A stretch of 20,275 bases of DNA from a virus: the IMG/VR virus record IMGVR_UViG_3300047356_000910, positions 1 to 20,275 of that record; one strand, written 5' to 3'. Under the pieces are notes generated by a model. The model had not been told where the DNA came from. It saw only the letters and a program-made list of their open reading frames with translations, and ran no database searches. Position 1 is the stretch's first letter; each line of letters opens with the position of its first letter. Made by a program: the position numbers and the translations under genes. Below, one piece after another: positions 6,771 to 13,185 of the stretch.

Positions 6771-6855
6771 ACTCGCATGTTGGAATTGGTAGACAATGAA
6801 GACTTAAAATCTTTTGCCTTAGGGCGTACCGGTTCGAGTCCGGTTGCGAGTACCA
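6771..6855 (+). tRNA. tRNA-Leu (anticodon TAA)
   Basis: Acceptor ACTCGCA pairs perfectly with TGCGAGT. The anticodon stem GAAGA/TCTTT encloses CTTAAAA, anticodon TAA. The extended variable arm (GCC TTA GGGC) is the class II feature expected of Leu, and the D arm has the GGAATTGGTAGAC of Leu tRNAs. T arm ACCGG/CCGGT, CCA encoded. It starts two bases after the Arg tRNA, so both are likely cut from one transcript. It reads TTA. Confidence 0.95.
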
Positions 6856-6873
6856 AATAGAAAGAATGATTAA

Positions 6874-7062
6874 ATGTGGGCCCTTGTCTTTATATACTTT
6901 TACGATACTATACCTTATGCCGAATTGGTAACAACTCATTCTACGATGACAGAATGTTTTTACGCCCGTGAAGCTCTTAGTGATGATGTAGGAAAGGGTG
7001 GAGGTTATTTCAAACTAGGGCAACAGGCTTTATGTATTAATTTAAATGAAAGATCAATATAA
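6874..7062 (+). CDS. 62-residue protein with hydrophobic N-terminus
   Basis: Begins 18 bases after the tRNAs, with AGAAAGAA as a modest ribosome site, and ends in a TAATG overlap with the next gene. The N-terminus MWALVFIYFYD is hydrophobic and aromatic but short for a membrane helix. Two Cys (near 28 and 54) and a GKGGGYFKLGQQALCI tail suggest a small folded protein, possibly disulfide-bonded if exported. I have a faint sense that related small proteins occur in marine T4-like phages, but no function is known to me. Confidence 0.6.
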   Translation: MWALVFIYFYDTIPYAELVTTHSTMTECFYAREALSDDVGKGGGYFKLGQQALCINLNERSI

Positions 7063-7352
7063 TGTATAAAACAAATGATATTGTTACAGTACTAACAACC
7101 AACGGTGAATATGTTGGAAAATTAGTATCACAAGATAACGATAAGGTGGAACTTAAAGATCCTAGGTTTGTGTCTATTAGTGACCAAGGAATGGGATTTG
7201 CAAATGGTATTTCTATGACAGGCCACGCAAATCCAAAAGAAGTTACTCTCTATAATATTTCATGTATTATGGAAACAAACGAACAAGTACAAGATGCGTA
7301 TCGTCAAATGACAAGTGGACTTGTAACGCCAAAAACAAATCTAATTGTATAG
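7062..7352 (+). CDS. Small beta-rich protein, possible Sm-like fold
   Basis: A 96-residue product coupled to the gene before it (TAATG). The N-terminal pattern IVTVLTTNGEYVGKLVSQDNDKVELKDPRFV, described in pieces, is a strand-turn-strand arrangement like the Sm1 motif of Sm/Hfq-type proteins: a strand, a G followed by a hydrophobic strand, a D/N turn, then another strand ending in D/P. A GMGFANGI segment follows (near 43..50). An RNA-binding or oligomeric role would follow if the fold holds; this is a weak inference from pattern alone. Confidence 0.55.
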   Translation: MYKTNDIVTVLTTNGEYVGKLVSQDNDKVELKDPRFVSISDQGMGFANGISMTGHANPKEVTLYNISCIMETNEQVQDAYRQMTSGLVTPKTNLIV

Positions 7353-7362
7353 GAGAAAGAAA

Positions 7363-7566
7363 ATGGAATTACGAGATCAAATGATAGCAGCTCTAAAAGA
7401 CCACGCGCGCGCTCATATCGAAAAACATCGTATGAATGCAGAAATTTATTTGCGGAACCCAGTAGGAGTTGGCGAGCATTCAGAAGTTATGGAAGAAATT
7501 GAAAAGCAGCTTGAAGAAATGGCTAAGTATGAAGACCAATTGGACATGCTAACTAATTATTTCTAA
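7363..7566 (+). CDS. 67-residue helical protein of unknown function
   Basis: ATG 7363 is chosen because TAGGAGAAAG lies directly upstream; an in-frame TTG further up lacks a ribosome site. The product has a basic, His-containing N-terminal helix (LKDHARAHIEKHR), a NPVGVGEHSEVM linker, and an acidic heptad-like C-terminal helix (EEIEKQLEEMAKYEDQLDML), so probably a two-helix or coiled-coil protein. It ends with TAATG overlapping the glycosyltransferase start. Function not recognised. Confidence 0.65.
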   Translation: MELRDQMIAALKDHARAHIEKHRMNAEIYLRNPVGVGEHSEVMEEIEKQLEEMAKYEDQLDMLTNYF

Positions 7567-8378
7567 TGGAGCCAAAACTAAAAGGATTTCCAAAGTGCTA
7601 CGTTGTTAACCTTGAAGAAAGTGTTGAACGTAGAGACTATATGAATTCCGAGTTTAATAGACTCGGTTTAGATGGAACCGTCCTACAATACAAAAGACTT
7701 GAAGACAGCGATTTAAAGATTGCTGGCGACCGTGACACCTTGGACATACTACCATTAGGTGCTACTACTTCTCATCTCCTGACCATTAAGTGGTGGTATG
7801 AAAATACTGATGATGAACAAGCCGCATTCTTTGAAGACGACTGTGACTTTAGCACTATTCAACATTGGAACTTTGTTTATGAGGATTATGTTAAGGAGTT
7901 TGGCGTATTGTGGGATGGTCTCCAACTTTGCTGCATGCACGAAGGCTGGGCTGTTATGTATCCACGCCACCGCAACGGCCACGATCATGGACTTCAATGC
8001 TATGTAATTAAGCGCCATTATGCTAAAAAAATTATAGACTATTATTTTGTAAATGATAACACAATACATTTTAAAATGCCGTATGTATTAAAGAGTGAAG
8101 ATAGTAAAAAGTATAAACCTACTATAGAAAATGTTGTATATGGATTAGGCACTTTCTATATTCACCCGTTATTTAATCATAACGTACCAAAATTTCCATC
8201 AACAGTTCACGATCCAAATTCACAACATTTAAAAGATGTTGCTAATCACGCATATGGATATGTTAAACAGTGGTGGGAAACCAAAGGAGGAACTGGTAAC
8301 CTTAATGAATTATTTACTTATGAGTGGTGTTGTCCACCACCTCAAACATTTTCCCAAGTCATGCATATTGATAGGTAG
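7566..8378 (+). CDS. Glycosyltransferase family 25-like protein
   Basis: The 270-residue product opens with CYVVNLEESVERRDYMNSEF near 11..30, the typical first strand of GT25 enzymes (hydrophobic strand, N-L, then R-R), and has FFEDDCDF at 88..95, where the EDD triad matches the acidic metal/nucleotide-sugar motif. GT25 members add galactose or similar sugars to lipopolysaccharide or, in giant viruses, collagen. In this phage it may glycosylate a virion protein, host surface glycan or DNA-linked sugar; the neighbours (epimerase, oxygenase, FkbM methyltransferase) support a sugar-modification set. Start overlaps the previous stop. Its last 59 bases overlap the hydrolase gene. Confidence 0.75.
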   Translation: MEPKLKGFPKCYVVNLEESVERRDYMNSEFNRLGLDGTVLQYKRLEDSDLKIAGDRDTLDILPLGATTSHLLTIKWWYENTDDEQAAFFEDDCDFSTIQHWNFVYEDYVKEFGVLWDGLQLCCMHEGWAVMYPRHRNGHDHGLQCYVIKRHYAKKIIDYYFVNDNTIHFKMPYVLKSEDSKKYKPTIENVVYGLGTFYIHPLFNHNVPKFPSTVHDPNSQHLKDVANHAYGYVKQWWETKGGTGNLNELFTYEWCCPPPQTFSQVMHIDR

Positions 8379-8838
8379 TCTTGCAGGCTGTTCAATACTT
8401 TCTGAAGAACACGATTTATCACACCCTGATTATATAAAATTAGGTGCTGAATACATAGGATATTCAGAAACAGAGCATCGCTCTGATTTGAGAAACTTTC
8501 TAAAAGTAGATCCTGTCAACACAGAATGGTGCGCAGCGTATGTTAATGCTGTGCTTCGTGATTCTGATATCCCTGGTTCCGAAACAGTATCAGAAAATCC
8601 ATATATGGCAAGAAGCTTTATGGATTTGGGATATAAAGTTAATACTCCAGAACACGGAGACATTGTTGTCTTAAAGCGAGGAGAGCCTTGGGAAGGTCAT
8701 GTCGGTTTTTATCTTGACCTTAAGATTATAGGCGGAGATGTTTATTATCAAATTCTTGGCGGTAATCAAGATAACTCAGTGTCAATTCAATTATTTAGAG
8801 CTGACCGTGTTGTAGCAGTTAGAAGGTTAATACTATGA
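8320..8838 (+). CDS. Lipoprotein-type peptidoglycan hydrolase (TIGR02594/NlpC-P60-CHAP-like)
   Basis: The protein has a signal-like N-terminus (HHLKHFPK, then CILIGSLAG) ending in lipobox LAGC, with C24 as candidate lipid-modified residue. The mature part carries NTEWCAAYVNAVL (C71), GDIVVLKRG, WEGHVGFY (H127) and ILGGNQDNSV (N149), in the order and spacing of the TIGR02594 family of cysteine amidase/endopeptidase-like cell-wall hydrolases. It probably cuts peptidoglycan during lysis. Start choice is uncertain: ATG 8320 gives 172 residues, ATG 8305 gives 177, TTG 8368 would remove most of the basic region. AAAGGAGG at 8283..8290 is a strong but distant ribosome site. Overlaps the GT25 gene end and is coupled to the epimerase (ATGA). 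Confidence 0.75.
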   Translation: MSGVVHHLKHFPKSCILIGSLAGCSILSEEHDLSHPDYIKLGAEYIGYSETEHRSDLRNFLKVDPVNTEWCAAYVNAVLRDSDIPGSETVSENPYMARSFMDLGYKVNTPEHGDIVVLKRGEPWEGHVGFYLDLKIIGGDVYYQILGGNQDNSVSIQLFRADRVVAVRRLIL

Positions 8839-9698
8839 AAGTATTAGTAACAGGTGCAACAGGTTATATTGGTAGTCATGTTTGCAAACAATTAAAAGAA
8901 CACGGTCATGAAGTGCACGGCTTTGATTTGAACATACACGGCGAATATAACAACGTTGAAAAGTATTGCGATAAGTTTTGGGTACAAGACCTTATGGATC
9001 ATTGGCTTATGGGTTGGGGAGACGCAGTAGTTCACCTAGCAGGCCGTAGCGTTGTTCCTCAATCACTAAAAGAACCATCAGCGTATTATCGTACTAACAT
9101 AATGGGTACAAAAAATGCTGTTGAAAAGCTCAGAACAGAAAATTTTATATTTGCAAGTACAAGTTCTGCGTTTGAAATGGCTTCTCCATACGCAAGAAGT
9201 AAGGTAGGAGCAGAAGATGTAATTAAGGAGAAAGCAGATGGGTATACTATTTTTCGCTTTTTTAACGTCAGCGGTACTGATGGTGTTAACCGCCAACTTG
9301 GTGTGGCTTCCCATCTTATCCGTGTTGCTGCTATGGTGGCTGCTGGCAAAATTCCCAATATTAAGGTCTTTGGTAACGATTATGATACTAGGGACGGTAC
9401 TTGCATTCGCGATTATATACACGTTAGTGATCTTAGCCGTTCTATAATTAATGCGGTTGAAGCTGGTCCTAGCAATACTCCATACGAGTGTTTAGGTTCT
9501 CAAAGCGGTTGGACTGTACATGAAGTACTTGATACAATGGAAAGAGTTACAGGCGTTAGTATGAACCGTGAAATCGTTGGCAGGAGATTGGGCGATCAAG
9601 CTGCCGCAGTCGCGACTCCGTCAACATTATGCAAATTAACTAAAACATTAGAAGATATGTGTTTAGACCAATTTACTTTAGAAATGAATAATCCATGA
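8835..9698 (+). CDS. NAD-dependent epimerase/dehydratase (GalE-like SDR)
   Basis: An extended short-chain dehydrogenase: Rossmann motif GATGYIG at 7..13, HLAGRS near 67..72, the catalytic serine region ASTSS near 107..111, Y119-ARS-K123 as the catalytic YxxxK pair, and RFFNVSG near 141..147. This is the pattern of UDP-glucose 4-epimerase and related sugar-nucleotide epimerases and dehydratases. At 287 residues it is shorter than typical GalE (about 330..340), mostly in the C-terminal substrate domain, so the substrate may differ. It would provide a nucleotide sugar for the glycosyltransferase upstream. Its start overlaps the hydrolase stop and its stop overlaps the next ATG, both ATGA. Confidence 0.85.
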   Translation: MKVLVTGATGYIGSHVCKQLKEHGHEVHGFDLNIHGEYNNVEKYCDKFWVQDLMDHWLMGWGDAVVHLAGRSVVPQSLKEPSAYYRTNIMGTKNAVEKLRTENFIFASTSSAFEMASPYARSKVGAEDVIKEKADGYTIFRFFNVSGTDGVNRQLGVASHLIRVAAMVAAGKIPNIKVFGNDYDTRDGTCIRDYIHVSDLSRSIINAVEAGPSNTPYECLGSQSGWTVHEVLDTMERVTGVSMNREIVGRRLGDQAAAVATPSTLCKLTKTLEDMCLDQFTLEMNNP

Positions 9699-10399
9699 AA
9701 ATACAAAATATTGCCTTGTTTCCAACGAATGTAACTCACGCACAACATGAGGTTAGCAAAGAAGAACAAGATCTTTGGTTTGATTTGTATTTAAAACATT
9801 CTAATGAAGATGGGAGAACTCATGACCTTTTAGGATATGAACAAATCCAATTAGAGCCAAGCCTAGAAGGTTTCTTTAAGCATAAAGTAATGCCGAGTGT
9901 ACGTGAATATTTCAAAACGTTAAGTGTTGACTCAAACAAGTTTAACGTCCATATAACTAAAACTTTCTTTAACGTTGTTGACGATAACGGAATCAATAAA
10001 CACAACCACGAAGAAAACCATATATCATTTACTTATTATCCATATATAAAACCAGGAAAAGAAAGAAGTATTATATTATATGATACTAAATCTTGCCATT
10101 CAAACGAAATAAACACAAGTTGGTTTTTTCATTATGTTGATAAATGGACTGAAATGAATTGTACTAATTTTTCTATACCAGTAGGTCAAGGTTCTATGCT
10201 TATTTTTCCAAGCAATATGAACCATGATATCACAAAAGAAAAACATGAAAGTACAGTTATAAATTCGTTTAAAACTAAAGAGGATTTACTTGAAAGCCGG
10301 TTTTGTGTTGCAGGTGATATGATCATTACAAAAAAACCAGAAGCAAAAGTTTATATGAGAACTTTATCATCTCCTGAAAATTGGAAAACATTTGGTTGA
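9695..10399 (+). CDS. 2OG-Fe(II) oxygenase-like protein
   Basis: The 234-residue product has NKHNHEENHISFTYYPYI near 101..118 and GSMLIFPSNMNHDI near 166..179. This matches the phage/bacterial 2OG-Fe(II) oxygenase type (PF13759-like) where an H-x-H or H-x-D/E motif and a later His in FPxxxxH bind iron. H103/H105 with E106, and H177, are the candidate ligands. The residue that normally binds 2-oxoglutarate (Arg in the RISISFN strand) appears replaced: the aligned strand reads STVINSF. That may mean a changed cosubstrate site or an inactive copy. A role in modifying sugars or nucleotides is suggested by the neighbours. The stop codon lies within promoter P5's -35 box. Confidence 0.65.
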   Translation: MKIQNIALFPTNVTHAQHEVSKEEQDLWFDLYLKHSNEDGRTHDLLGYEQIQLEPSLEGFFKHKVMPSVREYFKTLSVDSNKFNVHITKTFFNVVDDNGINKHNHEENHISFTYYPYIKPGKERSIILYDTKSCHSNEINTSWFFHYVDKWTEMNCTNFSIPVGQGSMLIFPSNMNHDITKEKHESTVINSFKTKEDLLESRFCVAGDMIITKKPEAKVYMRTLSSPENWKTFG

Positions 10400-10424
10400 C
10401 ATTCTAAAAGAATCAGTATAAATT
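10396..10424 (+). promoter_or_regulatory. Sigma70-like promoter with spacer inverted repeat (P5)
   Basis: TTGACA at 10396..10401 overlaps the preceding stop codon. ATTCT (10401..10405) and AGAAT (10409..10413) form a perfect inverted repeat followed by CAG. The -10 box is TATAAA at 10417..10422 (15-base spacer) or TAAATT at 10419..10424 (17-base spacer); the repeat is tighter here than in P1, P3 and P4. Confidence 0.65.
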
Positions 10425-10448
10425 AAATATATCTAAAGGAGAATAGAT

Positions 10449-10673
10449 ATGGATAAGCAAGCTGAAATAGCTACAGAGTTAGCAATTGATATCATGATGA
10501 ACGGTTTTCATCAGCCTTTAGTAAATGGTAAAGCTAATGTAGAAAAAATTGAAGACGAAATAGTTAAAGGTATATATGCTCGTGAAATAAAAGACGTTAA
10601 TCAAGAAACGGTTAATATGGCAGTTATGTTTGTTAACGATATAATAAAAGAGTTTGGAGAATTAGATGGGTAA
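10449..10673 (+). CDS. 74-residue helical protein of unknown function
   Basis: First gene after P5, with AAAGGAGAATAGAT before the ATG. The product is acidic, without Cys or TM segments, and looks all-helical (AEIATELAIDIMMNGF, then a second helical half from about residue 45). The stop overlaps the FkbM-like gene by eight bases. No known motif. Confidence 0.65.
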   Translation: MDKQAEIATELAIDIMMNGFHQPLVNGKANVEKIEDEIVKGIYAREIKDVNQETVNMAVMFVNDIIKEFGELDG

Positions 10674-11388
10674 TTATCAAATCAATCATAAAGAAGTTAC
10701 CTTGGAAGGTCATACGTATTTTATTCCTTCATACGCGTTACGACGCCCTGCGGCAGAAGTAATGATAAATGGATATCGTTATGAAGCAAGGACACACGAG
10801 TTTGTTGTTGGAGTATTAAAAGATACTAAAATGTCTATGATCCATGGTGGTACGTTCTTTGGTGATATGGTTCCAAATTTTTCTGTACATTGCGAAGGTA
10901 CATTATATGCCTTTGAGCCGGTATTAGAAAACTACGTTCTTACGAGACGTTGCGTTCAAGAAAACAATTTGACTAATGTTATGTTATTTAATGCAGCTAT
11001 GAGTCTTGAAACTGGTTACGCGTATATGCAAACATTTGACAATGGCCACATGGGTGGCGCATCACAAATTACAGAAGATGACAATAAGAAAACACAATTA
11101 GTTAATACGATCGCAATTGATGATTTGGCTATTAAAGAATTATCAATTATGCATTTGGATTTAGAAAACCATGAGCCTCCTGCAATCAAAGGAGCAAAGA
11201 ATACAATAATGCAAAATGAACCTATTGTAATTATGGAAGACTATTATGATAAAGCTGGTGATGTTCTTAAAGAATGGGGATACGAATATATTGGACAGCT
11301 AAAGTTCTCCCCTCACAATTGGTTAAATATATGGTCAACAGAAAAGTTTAAAGATGTCGCAACCAATAATTTACAAACACAATCATAA
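10666..11388 (+). CDS. FkbM-like SAM-dependent methyltransferase
   Basis: The 240-residue product has the Rossmann pattern of the FkbM family: SMIHGGTFFGDMVPNF near 57..72 (motif I), YAFEPVLENY near 81..90 with the acidic ribose-binding E84, an N-rich strand VMLFNAAMS near 105..113, and HLDLENHEPPAIKGA near 163..177, equivalent to the conserved IDxEGxE...L.GA segment. Motif I usually starts DxGA; here it reads HGGTFFGD, so the usual Asp is absent. FkbM enzymes O-methylate sugars and polyketides, which fits capping of a glycan made by the upstream genes. GGAG precedes ATG 10666. Confidence 0.75.
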   Translation: MGNYQINHKEVTLEGHTYFIPSYALRRPAAEVMINGYRYEARTHEFVVGVLKDTKMSMIHGGTFFGDMVPNFSVHCEGTLYAFEPVLENYVLTRRCVQENNLTNVMLFNAAMSLETGYAYMQTFDNGHMGGASQITEDDNKKTQLVNTIAIDDLAIKELSIMHLDLENHEPPAIKGAKNTIMQNEPIVIMEDYYDKAGDVLKEWGYEYIGQLKFSPHNWLNIWSTEKFKDVATNNLQTQS

Positions 11389-11497
11389 AGAGTTTTTAAA
11401 ACTGCAGCGGTTTAAGAAAGAAACTCTCAAATTAAAACGAATGCGTAAAAGGGATTTGAAAGAATATGTCCTTAAAAATAATCCAGTTCATAGCTAA
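11354..11497 (+). CDS. Very basic 47-residue ORF bridging two genes
   Basis: An ORF in a different frame from ATG 11354 to TAA 11495..11497 overlaps the FkbM-like gene by 35 bases and the thioredoxin-fold gene by 32, covering the 77-base gap between them. The product is very basic: KFKKETLKLKRMRKRDLKEY-type composition in the middle, described in brief, with 16 Lys/Arg in 47 residues. It would bind nucleic acid if real. The ribosome site is poor (AAAG), so coupling or spurious ORF remain possible. Confidence 0.4.
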   Translation: MSQPIIYKHNHKEFLKLQRFKKETLKLKRMRKRDLKEYVLKNNPVHS

Positions 11498-11720
11498 TTA
11501 CTCGAACTCAGCAAAACTGTTAGATAAGCAAATAGCAGGTAAAGATTTTGGTGTACCTATTGAAAAGGTAGACATAATGGGAAACGTTGGTTTAGCAGGT
11601 AGCTATGGTGTTAAAACATTACCGTGTTTTATACTATTAAAGGATGGTGTTGAAATTGATAGAGTTCAAGGTACAATTCCGCCGCGTTTAATAACTGAAA
11701 TGATTAATCGTCATTCCTAA
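11466..11720 (+). CDS. Thioredoxin-fold protein lacking the CxxC motif
   Basis: An 84-residue product with GAAAG upstream of ATG 11466. The segment YGVKTLPCFILLKDGVEIDRVQG near 48..70 (given here in pieces: VKTLP then CFILLKDG then VQG) is the cis-proline strand and following hairpin of thioredoxins. The N-terminal strand KIIQFIANYS has no CxxC where the redox pair normally lies; one Cys follows the cis-Pro. So it is thioredoxin-like in fold but unlikely to be a classical dithiol reductase. It is shorter than thioredoxin (about 105), missing part of the N-terminal helix. Its end overlaps the convergent methyltransferase by 17 bases, with no terminator between. Confidence 0.65.
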   Translation: MSLKIIQFIANYSNSAKLLDKQIAGKDFGVPIEKVDIMGNVGLAGSYGVKTLPCFILLKDGVEIDRVQGTIPPRLITEMINRHS

Positions 11721-12279
11721 AAAATATATTGCAATTTCTAACGTGATTAATGTTTCTTTTATTGCATGCTTTCTTTTGTATATCAGAACTTATCTTGTCT
11801 CTGCGGTATCCACGCCTTTCCCACTCATCAATCCATTCTCTTTCGTGCCTTTCAGCAATATGACCATTGCCGCCTTGCCCAGGCCTTGCGGCTGAAAACA
11901 AAACGACGCGTGGATTTTTAGAAACAAGATAGTCAAATATTTCAGCATGGAATTTTTTGTCAATATGTTCCATAACTTCAATAGACACAATTGCGTCATA
12001 AGTTGGTAATATTGGTGATGGTTCAGGATCTTTAGTTATATCCCAAACAATATTTTCACAACCTTCATTTTGAAACATATTAGGATCCATCGGGGCAGGT
12101 TCTACGCCATGAACGATTGGAATATCGGAATTGGACATGTAATTACAATAATGCCCAATTCCGCAACCAAACTCAAAAACCGAAGTTGGTTTAAATTTAT
12201 CTACAAAGGACCTTATCATGCCATCGTCAAAGTTATTAGGATACCATTTTTTATGGTCTTCAAAAGTCCAGTGTGCCAT
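11704..12279 (-). CDS. Class I SAM-dependent methyltransferase
   Basis: The 191-residue product has FEFGCGIGHYC near 35..45, the glycine-rich SAM-binding loop, GVEPAP near 58..63 with the acidic ribose contact, and YDAIVSIEVMEHI near 94..106, which corresponds to motifs II/III of class I methyltransferases (as in UbiG/Methyltransf_11-type). A His-rich segment GNGHIAERHEREW near 138..150 lies in the C-terminal half. Small-molecule or glycan methylation is most likely. It is the last gene of the leftward late cassette; the gap to the 52-residue membrane gene is three bases. Tail-to-tail overlap with the thioredoxin-like gene. Confidence 0.8.
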   Translation of the reverse strand: MAHWTFEDHKKWYPNNFDDGMIRSFVDKFKPTSVFEFGCGIGHYCNYMSNSDIPIVHGVEPAPMDPNMFQNEGCENIVWDITKDPEPSPILPTYDAIVSIEVMEHIDKKFHAEIFDYLVSKNPRVVLFSAARPGQGGNGHIAERHEREWIDEWERRGYRRDKISSDIQKKACNKRNINHVRNCNIFFRNDD

Positions 12280-12282
12280 GGT

Positions 12283-12441
12283 TTATTCTTTACGCCAGAT
12301 TGTCCATGCTCCCCAAGCAATTGCTGCATAAGCAATCATTTGAGTTAGCGGGCTGAATACAATAATGGCAGCACCAGCGGCAACCATTAAAATTCCGTCC
12401 ATACTTGAACGCTCTGTAAGTTTTGATTTTAACCAATTCAT
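12283..12441 (-). CDS. 52-residue small membrane protein
   Basis: Starts at 12441 with AGAAGGAGA seven bases upstream, overlapping the next upstream gene's stop (ATGA). Product MNWLKSKLTERSSMDGILMV... has a basic amphipathic N-terminus, then two hydrophobic stretches (about 16..32 and 36..49), so one or two membrane helices ending in WRKE. I have a sense of similar short proteins in marine phages without a function. Position in a run of small membrane proteins next to a lipase makes a holin-like or lysis-accessory role worth testing. Confidence 0.65.
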   Translation of the reverse strand: MNWLKSKLTERSSMDGILMVAAGAAIIVFSPLTQMIAYAAIAWGAWTIWRKE

Positions 12442-12752
12442 TTTTTGGTCTCCTTCTGTTTTATTACTTTTGCTTTAGATCCAGCTTCTAGCGTTCGCAG
12501 CCGCAATTCTAAATCATCAATTTTCTTTGTGACTTTAGGATAGCGTTTACGCCAAGCTTCAGGATCGTCTTGTAGCCAATCCCAACCAAAGCGGTCTACT
12601 AAATAATCTAAAAATGCATCAAACTTCGACATCAGATAAAGTGCTGCGTGTGTATTTCTGAACCATGCCAAAAATGCTGCGCCAATTACTGATCCGCCGA
12701 TAGCTGTATATATCCACAGCGTATCGCCAAACATTCTAGTTAACATTTCCAT
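12438..12752 (-). CDS. 104-residue membrane protein with C-terminal coiled coil
   Basis: Starts at 12752 with AAGGAT upstream. One TM helix at about 13..31 (LWIYTAIGGSVIGAAFLAW), a Trp/Asp-rich middle (FGWDWLQDDPEAW), then a short charged coiled coil (KVTKKIDDLELRLRTLEA near 73..90) and a basic Lys-rich tail. This suggests a membrane-anchored helical protein exposing its C-terminus to the cytoplasm, by positive charge. It abuts the 63-residue gene upstream (one base apart) and overlaps the gene downstream by four. Function unknown; membership of the lipase module is the only hint. Confidence 0.7.
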   Translation of the reverse strand: MEMLTRMFGDTLWIYTAIGGSVIGAAFLAWFRNTHAALYLMSKFDAFLDYLVDRFGWDWLQDDPEAWRKRYPKVTKKIDDLELRLRTLEAGSKAKVIKQKETKK

Positions 12753-12944
12753 TTATTTATCCTTATGATTATGAGTTCCGTTTCCGTGCGTATGACCATG
12801 ACCAACATATGACCATATAGCCCATCCACCTAAACCAACCGGTACAGCATGTAATAATAAATGCAAGATAAAAAGTATTGTACTTATAGCATAAGTTATA
12901 TGTGCTGCTTTACTGTGAAAAAAATTGTCGAATAATTTAGCCAC
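12753..12944 (-). CDS. 63-residue membrane protein with His-rich tail (GTG start)
   Basis: Only a GTG at 12944 can open this frame; it overlaps the upstream stop by eight bases, with no clear ribosome site, so translation is probably coupled. There is one strong hydrophobic helix at about 15..36 and a second weak one to 47, followed by a tail with five His in twelve residues (VGHGHTHGNGTHNHKDK, about 47..63). Such a tail may bind Zn, Ni or Cu, or act as a pH sensor. No family recognised. Confidence 0.6.
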   Translation of the reverse strand: MAKLFDNFFHSKAAHITYAISTILFILHLLLHAVPVGLGGWAIWSYVGHGHTHGNGTHNHKDK

Positions 12945-13185
12945 CGAAAGTACTCATTATCATTGGACCAAAGGCTGTTGCAACAAAACCTAGTATTGCA
13001 ATAGCTATAAGACCAAGGATAAGCCACTTTGCTTTGAAATCGTCGACTCGCATTGCAAATCCAATAACTTCGTTGTTCATTATTCTAAAACTTAAATCAA
13101 AAGTTCCTTCTGGTGTATCTTCATCTTTTAATGGTACAGGTTTTTGTAATATTTTTGGTACTTCAATTTCATCAGACATTTTCAT
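12937..13185 (-). CDS. 82-residue tail-anchored membrane protein
   Basis: The first 50 residues are soluble and acidic, with several Pro (PKILQKPVPLKDEDTPEG). A single hydrophobic helix at about 53..75 (WLILGLIAIAILGFVATAF) ends seven residues before the C-terminus, so the soluble part should face the cytoplasm. MSDE at 13179 is a possible alternative start to MKM at 13185. The gene overlaps the lipase by 14 bases and the His-tail protein by eight. Function unknown. Confidence 0.65.
   Translation of the reverse strand: MKMSDEIEVPKILQKPVPLKDEDTPEGTFDLSFRIMNNEVIGFAMRVDDFKAKWLILGLIAIAILGFVATAFGPMIMSTFGG

Noticed and set aside
8236-8319. Longer N-terminus for the peptidoglycan hydrolase
   Set aside because: The extra residues come from an alternative start codon deep in the GT25 gene without a ribosome site and would bury the signal-like segment.
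9078-9447. ORFs on both strands within the epimerase gene
   Set aside because: Frame shadows; the epimerase frame has the Rossmann and YxxxK motifs throughout.
11698-11725. Possible intrinsic terminator between the convergent genes
   Set aside because: The two genes overlap by 17 bases and no GC-rich hairpin with a U-run is visible.
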